From Rachycentron canadum (Eukaryota; Chordata; Actinopteri; Carangiformes; Rachycentridae), in NCBI GenBank assembly GCA_038496675.1, contig CM076651.1:11802680-11866679 (forward strand): a DNA stretch of 64,000 nucleotides, read 5' to 3'. How positions within the stretch are numbered: position 1 is the first letter of the stretch; the number at the start of each line of letters is the position of its first letter. Of this stretch, positions 27,301 through 41,551 are shown piece after piece. The position numbers and the translations under genes are program-made. The notes beneath the pieces were generated by a model that worked only from the letters and a program-made list of their open reading frames with translations, was not told the DNA's origin and made no database searches.

Positions 27301-30300
27301 AAACTTGCCTAAGCCAATTATTCCTTTAATTCTTAAGTATTGCTGTGTGTTTATGTAAGCAGTCTTATAATTAGTGCATCACTATTGACATGCCTCACTC
27401 ACACCGTGTGAGGCTCTCTTCGTGAGTGTGTTTCATTAGTTAAGCCTACAAGACAAGACAACCTGATTATTGACATGAAAGGAGGGGTGGGGTTATTTTC
27501 CTGCAGTAGCTGAACACATTTCAAGAGCTGTTTTTCAAAGCATTCATCCTTGAGAATATTATGCAGAAAGATGGCATTTAATACATTATCTTGATGACAT
27601 TTTGGATGCGGCCTTTCAAAGCATTCATTTTCTATGAACACTCATTTTGATTTTGTTGCCAACGTCCACTGTTCCATAGGAAACAAAAAGAAATATGCTT
27701 TCAGTTAACACACTGACAATGTTTCTCAAAGATACCTAACCATAATCTTATTTGAATTTGAGTAAAACACTCTTCTGAATAGAAGATCCATGCTGTAAAG
27801 ATGCCAAGAAATAGACATTTAAACTAACTAACTCCCTTGTTCAGATTGTTTCTTGTAGTAAAAGCATCAAAACAAAAAAAATGCTTTACCTAAGTAAAAA
27901 TACATCAGCAACAAATTAACTTCAGGTATCAGAAATAAAAGTACATGGTACACTGAATACCCCTGTCACTTTTAGATGATGAAATTACAACACTCACAAC
28001 ATTGTGTGTTATAGACTGATAATTTCTTTAGTAAATGTAATATAATTTGAAACATATACTTAGAGTGCTTTACCAAATGCAAAGGGTTAATGAAAGTCAG
28101 GTTGATATATCCTAAAAAAGTTGAACAGCGTTTTTTTTTTCTGCATTTCCCTGTGAAATGTCGTGTAGAAGTAGGCTATAAAATGTAAAGAACAAAAATC
28201 TCGATACTGAACTTCAGTATAGCAGCACAGTACAGTATATTTCGTGGAAAAGAAAATGTGTATCCTCATTAGTGACTGTTATCACGGGTGTAACAACTGT
28301 AAAAAGTCCAGCCACTGAAGTCGTCACAAAGCAGCCCATTGATTTACAAATTAGATGTGTTGTGTTGCAATAGAAAAAAAGATAACATTCATATAGTAAT
28401 GGGACCTTAAAGGCTGCTCGTTACGCTACCGAATGCTAGTGAAAACAAGCTATTGATGCTCGTGACGCTGCCCTTTGCAGTCACTATTACACACTTTATC
28501 TGGACTACAAGTTTGGAATCTACGCAAAGAAAACACAAGTGTTTTCAAGTACAGCAACACATTCTTGTGGATGAACACTTCCCGATGAATAGCTTGTAAT
28601 TTGTGAAAGGAACGTAATTGTGCATAGTGTGTATGGTGTGCAGGTGCATCAGACAGAGCTATGTGTGTGTGTAGTCTTTACAGGCATGTGCAGTAGCATG
28701 TACAGGGGAAAATGTCTATGGGTTGAGCATGAATAATGGTCGATGCTTATAAACCCATGGGGAAGGATGGAAGAAGAAAGAGAATGAGAAAGGTAGAGAG
28801 AACATATTAAGCTAGGATGCTGGAGGCATCACTCAGAAGCATCAGGGTTTCAATTTTTGCGCTAGGCAGTGATAGGGATAAGGAGACAGAGGGTGGAGAG
28901 GAAGAAAGGAGAAAGAGAGGAAGAGAGAAAGGAAGGAGGTGAATGAGATTGACCAATAGAGACAGACTGCTAGGAAGAGGCTGATCAGGCAGAAAATGTT
29001 GTCATCGGCTCCTGAATAGAAAGAGAGGAGGACTGTACTGTATATTCAACAACATCTCGAGACCCAGACAGAGATAGGGAGGGTGAGGGAGGGTGAGGGA
29101 GAGGGAGAGCGAGAGCGAGGGAGAGCGAGGGAAGGAGGAGAGTAATAGCAGGGTGAGGGGAGGGAGCAGGAGGACTAACAACACTGAAGGCACTGATGGG
29201 GTGGCAGAGGCAAGGAGGGATCAATCGAGAGAGGAGAGTGAAGACAGGGAGAGCGGTACAGCCTGAATAGCGTGTTGTGCTGAATAACAGAGGAAGAGCA
29301 GGAGGGCAAGGGGAGGAGACTGGACAGAAACGGACTAAAACAGGACAAAAGATGACGACGCTGGACTGTAAATAACAAGATTACCAGGGAGACAGCGTGC
29401 AAGGAAGAGGTGGAAGCCAAAGAGGTTAGATAGTTGAACACCAGACAGATGATAGTGTTTTTCTTCTCGGACTGAGCTGTAAGTTTTGCGTCTCTGTACT
29501 TGTGTGTGTGCGTTTCAGTGAGAATCACACAGATGGAGACAGGACACCTGTTATTTTGAGATGATGGGGTGTAACAGTTTTCAGCTTGGGTGTGTGTTGG
29601 ACCATCTCTGCAGCATTTTCCCTACCTGCACAATGTTTGACCTTCCTTAGTCAGCAAGCAGAGTGTGACTGCGGAGAGAGAACGAGCAAGAAAGAGAGAG
29701 AGGGAGAGAGGGAGTGTCTACAGGAAAACAGAGAGAGAGAGAGAGAGTTAAAGTGGAGTAGCAGCCAAGGGAGTTCTTGCATTGTGATCAGTGTGCCTGT
29801 GCAGTCAGCACCGTCCTCCCAATGTTAGACCGGTGGTCTACTGCATGGGATTCTGCTAGAGGTAAGAAGGCAGCCTGAAGTCAAAGCTCCTTTGTCCCAC
29901 CCACAGCGGACACCAAGACTGGACTGAAATGGGGTCAACTCCTTGAAGAGGCCTGGAATTTTTTATTGCTACTACTTTTAAATTTTCCACTGTAACACAT
30001 TGAGTCCTCTGGCACAATGGATATGTCAGACAACTCCCAAGGGTGTTCTGCTCGTGCTCCCAGGGTAGGAGACTCTAAGACCAGTGAGGCTAGAGTGGGA
30101 GAGGGGGTGAGAATGGGGGAGAGAGACACCCCACTCAGGCTGTCACCTTTCCGTATGCTTCGAGTGCTGGACTCATGCCGTCCTCCAGGAAACCGAATTG
30201 GTGAGTCTCATCACTGTCGTCTTCTTCATCAGGTTCATCTACATCCTGAACCTCCATTTCCTCAGATCCAGGTCCAAGAATATACCAATCAGATTTAGTT

Positions 30301-32830
30301 TGGTCACATTTGAAATATATTTTGCTAAAATATTGTTCAGTAGATGATACTGAACAATAATCCTAATTTGTGTCTCATAAAGTCTTAAAATAGCTGCATT
30401 TTCATTGCATTTACTCATGTAGAAAGTCTGTATATAATGATTTCACCCTGTGGAAGATGAAATAAAGATCAAACAAGTGTCCTGAGGTTTTATTAATTAT
30501 AAAGACCTAGAATTATGCTAAGTAGACTTCTCTGAGAATCTGCTGATCCAACAACTTTCATCTTAACCTTATTAATTTGAAAATATTATCTTCTTTATAA
30601 AGATTAGAAATGCAGTGGGTTGGCCTATGACTGTGTGTGGTTATCTTCAGGGATCCCATGAACTCCTGGGGGAAGTGAAGAGTCCTTCAAGTTCTTCTTT
30701 TGAATTTTTTATTCACTTGCTTGTCAGCACAGGGACTGCTGTATCTGTATTCCTGCCACTCATATCAACATCAGACAGTATGGTGTCCAGTGCTTAGAAA
30801 GAGTTTGAGAAATTTTGGCCTAAGAGGAAAAAAAGAGAAGTGAAGTTCAAGGCCTTGTAAAAAAAAAAAAACAAAAAAAAAACAGTAACTATGAATCCTA
30901 CCATTGCAGCCTTGAGCAACCCACTGAATTTGATTTCTGGCCTTACAGAGTGACGACTCTTGACAAAAGAAATCCCAAGATTTCCATTACTCTTTGAAGG
31001 ACCTCTGAAGTGAATCTTACCACTTACTTTGCTTCTTTTAACATCCTCTCTACTGGCTTCCCAATCATTTTCATTTTCTGTGGCACTGCCAACACTTGCT
31101 AGAGATGGATTTTCAGCTAAGTGGAGTACATGCAGAGTTTGTGTGGATGGTTTTAAAAGCAGCCCACTCACTCTTCCAGACGTGCTAGCAGGGAGTCAGC
31201 AACTCTATCTAGGCCAGCCGGGCTCCACACAGGGAGGCAGGTGTAGCTCATGACATTTACTGTCTGCTCTTTGTCTGCTATGGAAATGGAGCAGAATGAA
31301 CCTGCAGGAGACTGGAAAAGATAGTCCTATGTGATTAGGATGTACATCCGAGTGCGCATTTATTTTGAGGAGAGAAAGTGTGGTGGGGAAGCCAGTATAT
31401 GACAAATGCACATCCTGCAGGATAGCAGATTATCATATTATGTTGTTTCTTGGAGCTAGGTGATGGAATTTTCCTCCCAGATCAGTCGATTAGTCTCCTG
31501 CACCCACATCTGCTTGACTATTTACATAAAGCCCAAGACCTCTTTGAAAGTGAGAAAGACCTGTGACATAATAGAGGTGCTGGATACTCACTCAATGTGA
31601 GTGTGTGGTCATGTGTGCACGTCTGTCAGTATGTAGATATCCTGGATCAATTTCCCCTTACTCTGGTGTCAGTTACCATGAGTTTAATGTTTCACCATCA
31701 GCGTTGTGAGGGTTGATTCCTGATATGACTACTCATTGCTTAGCTTTCCTCTCAAGCTATTCTATATACCAGCCCTGTATCCTTGTGCCTGGATTTGTGG
31801 CCATAGGCAGTACATCAGACTTGGGTTTAAATGACTATGAAACGGTTTACTAAGCATTTACGCAGATGGATTGTGTTTTGCTAATGAACATATGCTGCTT
31901 TTGTCAACAGATAGTTGGACCAGCAGACAGATATAGGCTGAAATTATGGTCTGGGATATACAGATGATATATACAGGTAGTTGACTGTTTGTACCAGTAA
32001 GAAAATCTCTGATTCAAAAAGTGTAGAAATGTTAAAGGTTTTTAGAGGGTTTATAGAAGGTTGACTTTTACTGATGGGAAATAATAGATTTTTGATTTTG
32101 CTCAGAGGATGATGTACTATACATTACTGACAAACCTTTTTCAGGCCAGTGCGTATTACATTGTGCTTTTAGCTCTGCTCAACATATCAGAAATCAATTT
32201 TGCACTCAAAGCTTGTTGAAAAGATTGTTTGCTTTATCGTGTTGATACGCTGCTCCATGTTGCATCTTTTCCATTTTAGTCTTGAGGCAGAATCTGTAGA
32301 TCAGCCTACTTTTCTTGAATCCTAACCTTGACTACATGAAAAAGACACATAAATGACCTAGAATCAGCCTCAGGTGGTGTTGCCCTGTTCTGTAGCCGAC
32401 AGACAGTACACTATAATAAATAGCTTTCCCTATCTGGCCTGAGGTGTCACAGTCACTCAAGGGACTTATTTTTCTTTATACTTCATCACTTTCCCCTAAA
32501 GCCATCCTCCCACAATCTCCTAATCTTCCCTCTGTCTCCCTCTTCTCGGCTGATGGTGGTGTTTGAGATATAAACAGTGGATGATGGTAAAGTAAGTTAC
32601 TAATGCAAAGCAGTGGGCTTTCATATCTGTCAAGTTCCTACCCTAAACACAAAACAAACACACACACACACTCTGACCACTCACATATACTGTGCTGCAC
32701 ATGACCCAGACTTGAGAGCTATCATACAGCAAAGAGACCCTTCCCCCACATTTACTCACACACCACTGAAGGAGGCAGGCCTGTCTGCAGCACCGTGACT
32801 CATTAATCAGATGGATTCTGGGTGGGATGG

Positions 32831-32909
<79 letters not shown>

Positions 32910-35900
32910 CAGAGACGGAAAATCTCCCATTGCATGCGGGGCAATATCAATCTCAGACCTCCTCATCTTACCAATGGCGTTTTATACACTCTCGGCCAAC
33001 ACCCCTGCGTGGCTGGTGGTACAATCCATCATCTTGGGATTGGGACCCTACTTTTCACTACACAGGGGTGAATGAAATCTAAACATGACAAAAGGTTGCA
33101 TCCTCTGATGGACGGAGAAACAGGAGGTGAATACAGTGAAAGAGTATTTATGTCATTAAACAAAACAAAAAGCAGCCTGAAAGATCTGAGATGATTTATG
33201 CTACAGAATGATGAATGAAAAATATTCAGGTCAGGTATCGTTTGTCCGCCAGTAGAATATCACAAGTCGTACAATTCCTGTCAGTAATACTCTTCATTTG
33301 CTTGTGTATGTTTGTCTGTGTGTGTTTTATAGGTATCGTTCATGAGAACGTGAAGATGGGTTCAGATGGAGAGAGTGACCAGGCGTCTGGGACGTCTTCT
33401 GATGAGGTCCAGAGTCCAGTCAGGGTCCGTATGAGGAACAACCACCATCGGCGCATCTCTAATGAGGTACAGGAAGCCAGGACACACCTGCTATACACAC
33501 ACATACCAAGCTTACTGCACTCACACATCTAACCAGAGGAACGAATACCTAGACACAACATTACTCACTCAACAATGACCTCACGAATGACTCAACATAG
33601 ACAAATCATTAAAGTAAAGTAAATGCTAGTCAGATGGAAGGGCTGTACCGATAAATTAGATACCCCCATTAACTGACTTTGTCTTACTGCATATTTCTAT
33701 ATTTGCCAATTAATACCAAGAAGTCACAGTAATGAAGTGCCAAACTGGGTTTGAGGCAATTTCGAAACAGTGTTGTCATTATTTTTTGTCCCCCAGAAAC
33801 CTCTGGCAAGTTAATTTTTTTAGCTGTAAACTATCCTGGCCAGTATTTATTTTAGTCATAATTGTGTTATTGTAAGAAATATTTGCCAATACATTGTTTT
33901 TAAACATCGGAATATTGACGTTAGTAACTTAATTTGCATCTCTGTGTGAGTGAACCTGTGCTGTCTGCGGACAGGTACAGTGACCATTTGTAGTATGTGC
34001 TCATGTCTTGGTCAGACTGTGCATTCGTATGCGCCTGTAGGAAGGAGTTGCAAAGTGATGAGCGCAGCAGTATTACGGGAAATGCCTCTGGACACATAGG
34101 CTGCTGCCTGTGACTGCTGTTAACAGAGGAAGGGACTAATTTAGACCATGTTTACCACAGAGAGAGAAAGAAGAGAGAGGTGGGAGGCGGAGGGGGCAGG
34201 AGGAGGACAGGGAAATGCTGGGGTGAGAGAGTGATTATGGAAGAGGGAATAATTATTGGTATGACAAAGAAATCAGAGGTACAGAGTGCAGGAGGTGATA
34301 ACAGAAGAGGGAGAAGGAGAGATGGAGGACAAAATGATGGTGGGAGAGAGTAGAAAAACAATGTTTCCTCTCAGCCACCCCGCCATGTTCACCCCTTCCC
34401 CCCCATCTGCCTTTCTCCCCTCAGGAATCTGTCTATTCCTCTCTCCTCCACTCATGCTTTCCCCTCCTCCTCCTCCTCTTTTTTTCCTCCTCCTCTTCTC
34501 AGTATGTGGATGGCACTCTACCACAGTGCCAGCCTCTTTCTCTCTCTGTCAGTGTGTGTGCAGTCATGTGGCAGGTCAGAGACATGCATCGTTGAAAGCG
34601 CGTGTGTGTGTGTGAATGTATAGAAAGACACGTTCAAGGAGGATAATGAGGGAGCTACTAGAGCTGTTCTGCATTGTGAGTATGGGGGCACGTGAGTGGT
34701 GTGTTTTTATATGTGGGTCTTTAGTCAGTCTGTGAATACAAGGGTATGAGTGTCAGTGTCTTTGTGAACTTGTATCCATTGTTGTCCTTCTGAAAACAGT
34801 ATGGGGAATGCATATGTGGAGATCTATTGTTTTGGCCATCTGAAGTTACCGCCGCATGAAATCTAAATATAGATTTGAGAAAAAGTTATAATTTTGTAAA
34901 AGCAATATGCAGCTATAGTGTTTTTTTTCTAGTGCTCGCTTGTTTTTTTCTGATTTAGAGTTAGTGGAGCTCAGAAATATGTAAATTGCTCAGGGTCTGT
35001 AGGTCATGTTAATGCATATGGTTGTGACTTATTTTTCATAATGCGCTTATGCAGTTTGCAGCACAATTCTTGACGTTCTCAGTGTGTGAAAACGCAGAGT
35101 GTGTCACCGTCCTTAGGGTGATGGCTTGTATGTAATACTGCATGTTGTTATGTTAGCCACTGAGCTCAGATAAACCCATTACAGGCATAAAATCCTTGTG
35201 CCTTTCATCTTCATGCATACACACTACTTTATGTTCTCATGTAAACACACACACACAACACACATCACTTCATGCACTCACATTGAGGACATGTACCGTG
35301 GGGCTGTTGGGACTGGGCCAGCCACACCGCTGCCATGGAAACAATGTGTGATTGGCACCTTGCCACTGAACATGTCCTACATGGGTAGCATATAGTAATG
35401 ATGCATTGTGGGGGAAAGTAGCACTACACTGCATTTCAACAAGGGATAGGAAGTGAAAGTTATTCCAGCCGATGTGGAGTAGTCTGGTAGTTTGGTCAGA
35501 GGTTTTCATTTTACACGTGCTCTGTGGTAAAGTTGAGTCAAAAACAAAAACACCGCAGTGATCCAAGTACAAGGTTGTGTGCAGTTCTGAATTTAAGGCA
35601 GAAAAATGAGGCCATCATAGGCAAAAGACCCACTAAATGTGGATCCCACAGCTTCTCACTGAAATTATGATCTTGCCAGTACACACACTCAAGAAGAAGT
35701 CATCTATTGTAGGCAGAAGGCATATTTAATAGCAAAAAGACTGTTTCCAGATGGTCTCCAGATGAGTTTACTTGAACTTGCGAACAGCGGTGTGACAACC
35801 TACTTACTCAGCCAGCAATTTATTTAGAAAATGAGTCTGAAACTTGCCAGCAACCAGTTTGGAACTTGAACATCATGGCCTTATATTTGTCCTTTCATTC

Positions 35901-38900
35901 AGACTCACTAGTCGTGTAACTGTCATTCACATTGTCATTCATTCATGAGCAGATGGCACCAGTAAATCAAAGGCTCGTATTTGACTGGACCAAGCTGCTG
36001 TCACTGGACAAACTCACTGCCAGGAGAGACGGCTGATTTTGTTTTTTTTATGATTGTGTTTTTTTTTTTTTTTTTTTGGCCTCAAAAGTAGCCCAAGTTA
36101 CCGATGCTTGAGAGAGAATTTTGAAGCAGGACCAAGATCATCATTAGTCAAGTCTCCATCGTCAAAGAAAAGTGGACCAGAAAAATGTTAGACTAGGGCA
36201 ATGGTGGTGGAAAAGTAATTATTTTATTTTTATTATTATAGATAATGTTAGATCACACTTAAAAGATACAAAACGGTCTGTACCGGTTTAAACTGACGTA
36301 TTTTATATCATAACATGCCACTGCTGTCGTAGCTTTACAGGTTGTTGATGTATCATGATACTCATAAACCTTTCCTTCTCTCTCTGTTTCAGGACATAAA
36401 CAAACGTTTGTCTCTCCCAGCTGATATCAGGCTACCGGAGGGCTACTTGGAGAAGTTTGCCATGAACAGCCCGCCCTTTGACAAACCCATGAGCCGCAGG
36501 CTACGACGTGCTTCGCTGGTCAGTACTCAGTGTGTGTCTGTCTGTGTGTATATTTGCAACTGTGTATTTGTGTGCAAAGCAGCTGAAACTAGTTTCAGTA
36601 AGCCGCTGTGGTGGTTTCTTGGTCCCTACTTAGCATCTGTATGTGAGTACCACTGGGTGTGTGCTTTTCTTTTGATGCTGCTCTGTTTTGAAACAAAAGT
36701 AATATGAACTCTCAATACCATTGTGCACCATTAACATGGTTGACTAAGGCCTTTATATCCACTGACACACACATACAGCAAACGCACAAACATGAGTTAT
36801 GCTATAGAGCTTACAATAGCTCAGTAGGGGGGTGAATGATGAATTCTGCATTATGTATCCAGGCCATATGAGTATGAAACTGGGGATGGGAGGGAAAGGA
36901 GGTGTGGATGGCTGGTGGATAGTAATAGACAGATCTTCATGAATATGGGGCATACCCCTTTACATCCCTTTGTATTGCAACTGAAGCACTGCTTTTTTCT
37001 TTTTTTTTGCTTTTTCTTCTTTTTCTGCAAGCACTCAAAGTTTCCCTTCATACACAACTAAATAAAGCGAGAGTGCAACGCTCTATGTTTTCATCTTGCT
37101 TCATACTTGCTTTTTTTTAGAAATTTAATTCCCTCTGCTTTATTGATACATATTCCTTAAACCACGAGTCCAGAAAGCCTGGATATTCCATGGGAAAGCA
37201 TAAAGGAGCTGCCCCATCAACCATTTTTGCTGTAATTATTGAACGGGGCTGGTGCCCGGCCTCCGGCTCTCGGCTTGAAGCGGTTTAATGACGCAGCTTT
37301 CCTTCAGGAGTCTCACAGAGATGAAAGGAAAGGTTTGCAGGGGAGAACAGAGATTTATGGTGTAATGGTGGCTCAGAAGAAGAGGAAAGTCTGTAGTCTG
37401 TAATGTCTCAACATTATAAATGAGTGGCAGACATTTTCTTACATTGTTAACTTGTGTGTGGCCATTGATGTTTAGGGTTGTTGTATGTACATGATGCAAT
37501 AGATCAATCAATAATTCAGCAGCAGTGTCAGACTCATCTGCTGCAGCTCATCTCCTGACTAGGATTACACACCAGGACACCTTGAACTGAACCAGAGAGC
37601 AGGGAAGAGAGAGGGAAAGGCACGGAGAGAAATAACAAGACAATATTATGGGAACAAATGACAGGGAGGCAGGATTTCTTTATTTTCTTTATTTCTTTAT
37701 TTAAACTCAAAAATCATTCAGGGCAGAACCCTCATTTACGATGACGTCCAGTAATATAATATAAGAAAATACAGGATAAAAGCATTATTATAAGCATCAC
37801 CAGGAATTAACCTAAGAGGAGAGTGGTAGACAGCATCTTAAAAAGTGGTCGTTTATAAAAAAAAAAAAAAGAAATGTGGAGGGAAGTGAAAGAAACTTTG
37901 AATGGCTGCTGCAATGACCATTTAAACCAGCCTGTGCATTAGCATAGATTTTAAGCTAAAAAATGACTTTGGGAACAGTGATGTAATTGCATCTCAGCAA
38001 GCAGTGTGCTTGTTATTTGTTACCGTAACATGTGTCTGCTGTGCTGTAACAGATCCTTGCATCTGAAAGCGTGTATTTTGATCTTTTGAATCGCTTCCAA
38101 CAGAAGATTAGCGAAGTTATCAGTTTTCTCTCATGGCTGTCGCCCATTGATAGTCAATTATTCACATCAGTCTAATGAGATTCAGTGTCCAATTGGGCTG
38201 AGGAGAAAGATGTTATTTTATCTCAAACCACAACAGTTCTTGATGTTATGCAACGCTTTAAAATTATGAAACTAATGTAGAGTTAGGCAATGACCCGTTT
38301 AGGTGCTCCCTACCGCTTAGATATAGTTTGCTGTTCACTATCCAGTATATTGTGCTGTTTTTCAGTAATGAAAACTGAAAATTTAAAAATAAACTCAAGC
38401 CTCAGTCCATTCCTTCGGGTCAAGCCCCTGTCTGTTGTTCCTAGCAGGTTCACATGAAAAAGGTGACACGTAACAAGATGTTTATTGGTTGATTGATTGA
38501 GGCCTTGAGGACTGTGTACGTCATGCTAATGAAAAGGCTCTTCTGTCCTCCCACCTCTCATTTCCTGCCACTTCTGTTCTTAGCAGAAGCCTGTCATTTT
38601 CCTTCTCCCACTCAATACTGTGAATCCATCCTCTTTTTCCCATTCAACATGGAGAAACCGTAAAAATGAAATGTGGTTAAGGTAATGGACTTTCTTTTCA
38701 ATGCACATTCGATCGGCAGACAGCTTTCTTCTCACATTTCTTACTTCTGTCGTCAGTCCATCTATCTGTATGTTTCCTCTGTTCCTGTGCTGGGCTCAGA
38801 CAGAGCGCACATTTTGTTTGGTTTTATGTTGCTTTAATTTTGTCACTAAAACTTGGGCTGACCTAGTTCTGCTGAGTAAGCTCACTGGAGCGTTGGGAAT

Positions 38901-38936
38901 GAAATGAACCCGTTGCCATCGAAAGCATACGGAGAG

Positions 38937-39001
<65 letters not shown>

Positions 39002-39282
39002 ATGTTAACGTACGTAGGATGTGCAGTTGCTCACTGTAAGCAGAGAATGGGCTGGACGTAAAGAGCTGGGCAATGCTTTGTTTCACGGATGTTTCAAAGA
39101 GGCGAGAGGCCACAAATTTATTTAGGGGAGGTATGTGTGTTTTGTATGTTTGTGTGTATGTGTGTGTCAATGCGTGTGCGTGTCTGTGTTTTGCTCACGA
39201 GACTGACTGCCCTGCCAAAAGAGCAGCACGGCTCAGCAATAGCTCCTGACAGCCCCTGTCAAATAGAGATGGGAGCAGCCTG

Positions 39283-39336
<54 letters not shown>

Positions 39337-41503
39337 GTGAGTTGTTTACATTTGAGCATAGGCTGTATGTCTCATCACAAATATTCTTTTGCCCTCAGGC
39401 ACACACAGTCAAATAGACACTATACATCCTTCATACATGGATACACACATGCACACATGTCTCAAGTCTTGTTTTTCACCCATCATTTCAAAACCGATAT
39501 TTGTTCTAAAATGTAAATAAAATTATGCCTGTTAATAATGTAAGTGTGTCTCCTCATGTCCAAGTTTGTTGCCTTGCCTTGTGGCTTTTAGGCATGCCTT
39601 TAAAGAGATCACATGCTTCATCAGCTAAGTTGGTCACTGGAGACCCTCCCCCTCATACGCCACATATATATATCCACATAGCCGAGCATTGGCCTGGCAC
39701 ATGTCAACATCATGATGAGACAGGCCAGTGCACGATCGAGAGAGATGGGTAGATTCAGAAGGATGAATGCAGACTGAAACGGCCATCACAGAGATAGACA
39801 AATAAGTGAGGAATAATGACAGGGAGAGGAAGAAACACTGACAGGCCTATGGGTATCACAGCTTGACATAGCTACATCAATCTATAATTCATGCCCCGGA
39901 AACCCAGGGACCACGTACATTATGCAGCTAAACCTTTATTAACCGAGTACAGGATTAATTCAGATTTTTTTTTTTTTTTAGTATGCACATGGATGTGAAG
40001 TGTGCCTGCTGGATACCCAGAGAAATGTTTAGAAATAACATGTAACGTCCATGAAGTTGTCTGGAGGCATGACATACTCAGTTGTCTTTGTTATACTGAC
40101 TTCCTGTGGCCAAGGAATATATGTGCAACTGACAATGACGTCACTGTGCAGCATTAAAGAGACAAGAGTAGTCAGCACTTTGGAGAGTGCTATAGTTCAA
40201 ATGTTCACATCAGGACAATAAACACCTATAGTCACTATGAGACATAAGTGTGCATATATGTCAGGGTGTGCATTTGATGCAGTGTATGTAGTGACATAGA
40301 CCCTTGAATGCAAGTGTCAGCGATCCGGAGACACATAGCAATAATGTTTGTTCAGTGTCTTTTTATTTACTAGATGTACCGCATCTGAATTTATGTAGGG
40401 TCCTCACAGCAAATAGGAAGGTTTTCACTATCCAATCAGACTAAAAATGTCTGTTTACTATGTGCAGTGATCATAGTGCTGAAATGCCAGTGATGATCAT
40501 TTCTTACACAGATTATGCATAAAATACTGCAAAGATGCTTAGTAACGTATTGTAAGTGTTGGAAAAGACAAGCTAATGTTTTAGCACACAGACACACACA
40601 CACACACACACACAGAATGACAAGGCCTGGTGACTCAGAGCCCTGCAGTTGTAGGCCAACTGAAATCTGGACTAACTTGGCCTGGAGGATTTGATTCCAG
40701 AGACAGTTCACTTGCAGTGGCCAGGTCTGGCCAACAGTTCAGCTGCGGCCAAAATAAATGGGCACTGGCTTAGTGATAATGCACATTGATAACCCTCCTG
40801 TCTCGTGTTCTCTCTAGTCTGAAATCGGCTTCGGGAAACTTGAGACCTACATCAAACTGGACAAACTGGGAGAGGTGAGCTCAATAAAAAAACTAAATCT
40901 GTGAGACACTAAGCCCATACAAGCACCTTAAATGTTCAGTTTTCATTATTTCACAAATGCATTCCCATGCTTCCTATCTCTACAGGGGACCTATGCTACA
41001 GTGTTTAAGGGTCGAAGCAAGTTAACAGACAATTTGGTAGCTCTGAAAGAGATCCGACTGGAGCATGAGGAGGGTGCACCCTGCACAGCTATCAGAGAAG
41101 GTACTGAACGGCTGTTAACAGGTTGAAATCATTTGATTTGAAAGTAAACATCTCACATGTCAAAGAACCACACTATCTGGAGCTTGGAAAGTTTTGATAA
41201 CGTTGTTGGGACCTACAGTCGCTGTTATCCTGTAGTGCCTTGTAGCTCCCTGAACTACGAGATGTTTTATTCCCTCTCGCTATTTGTCTTTCGTTGACTG
41301 ACAGTGCCTGATGTGTCTCCCTCTTCTAGTGTCTCTACTGAAAGACTTGAAGCACGCCAATATTGTCACTCTCCATGACATTATCCACACTGACAAGTGC
41401 CTGACACTCGTGTTTGAGTACTTGGTGAGTGTCTGTACTGTGCATGTTTATTGTCTCTGTTTTTTAAGGATGTAGTAATGAAAATCTACATACTGTTTCG
41501 CCT

Positions 41504-41551
<48 letters not shown>

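Larger units (their letters stand above)
30201..33332 (+). other. cdk16 intron between alternative first exon and shared exon 3
   Basis: Contains an antisense coding-like stretch (30700-31200) and a very long (GT)n run (32833-32908). No sense-strand exon supported. Confidence 0.5.

Noticed and set aside
32643..33082. Poly-Cys-Val and poly-Thr-His ORFs
   Set aside because: Simple translation of the (GT)n microsatellite.
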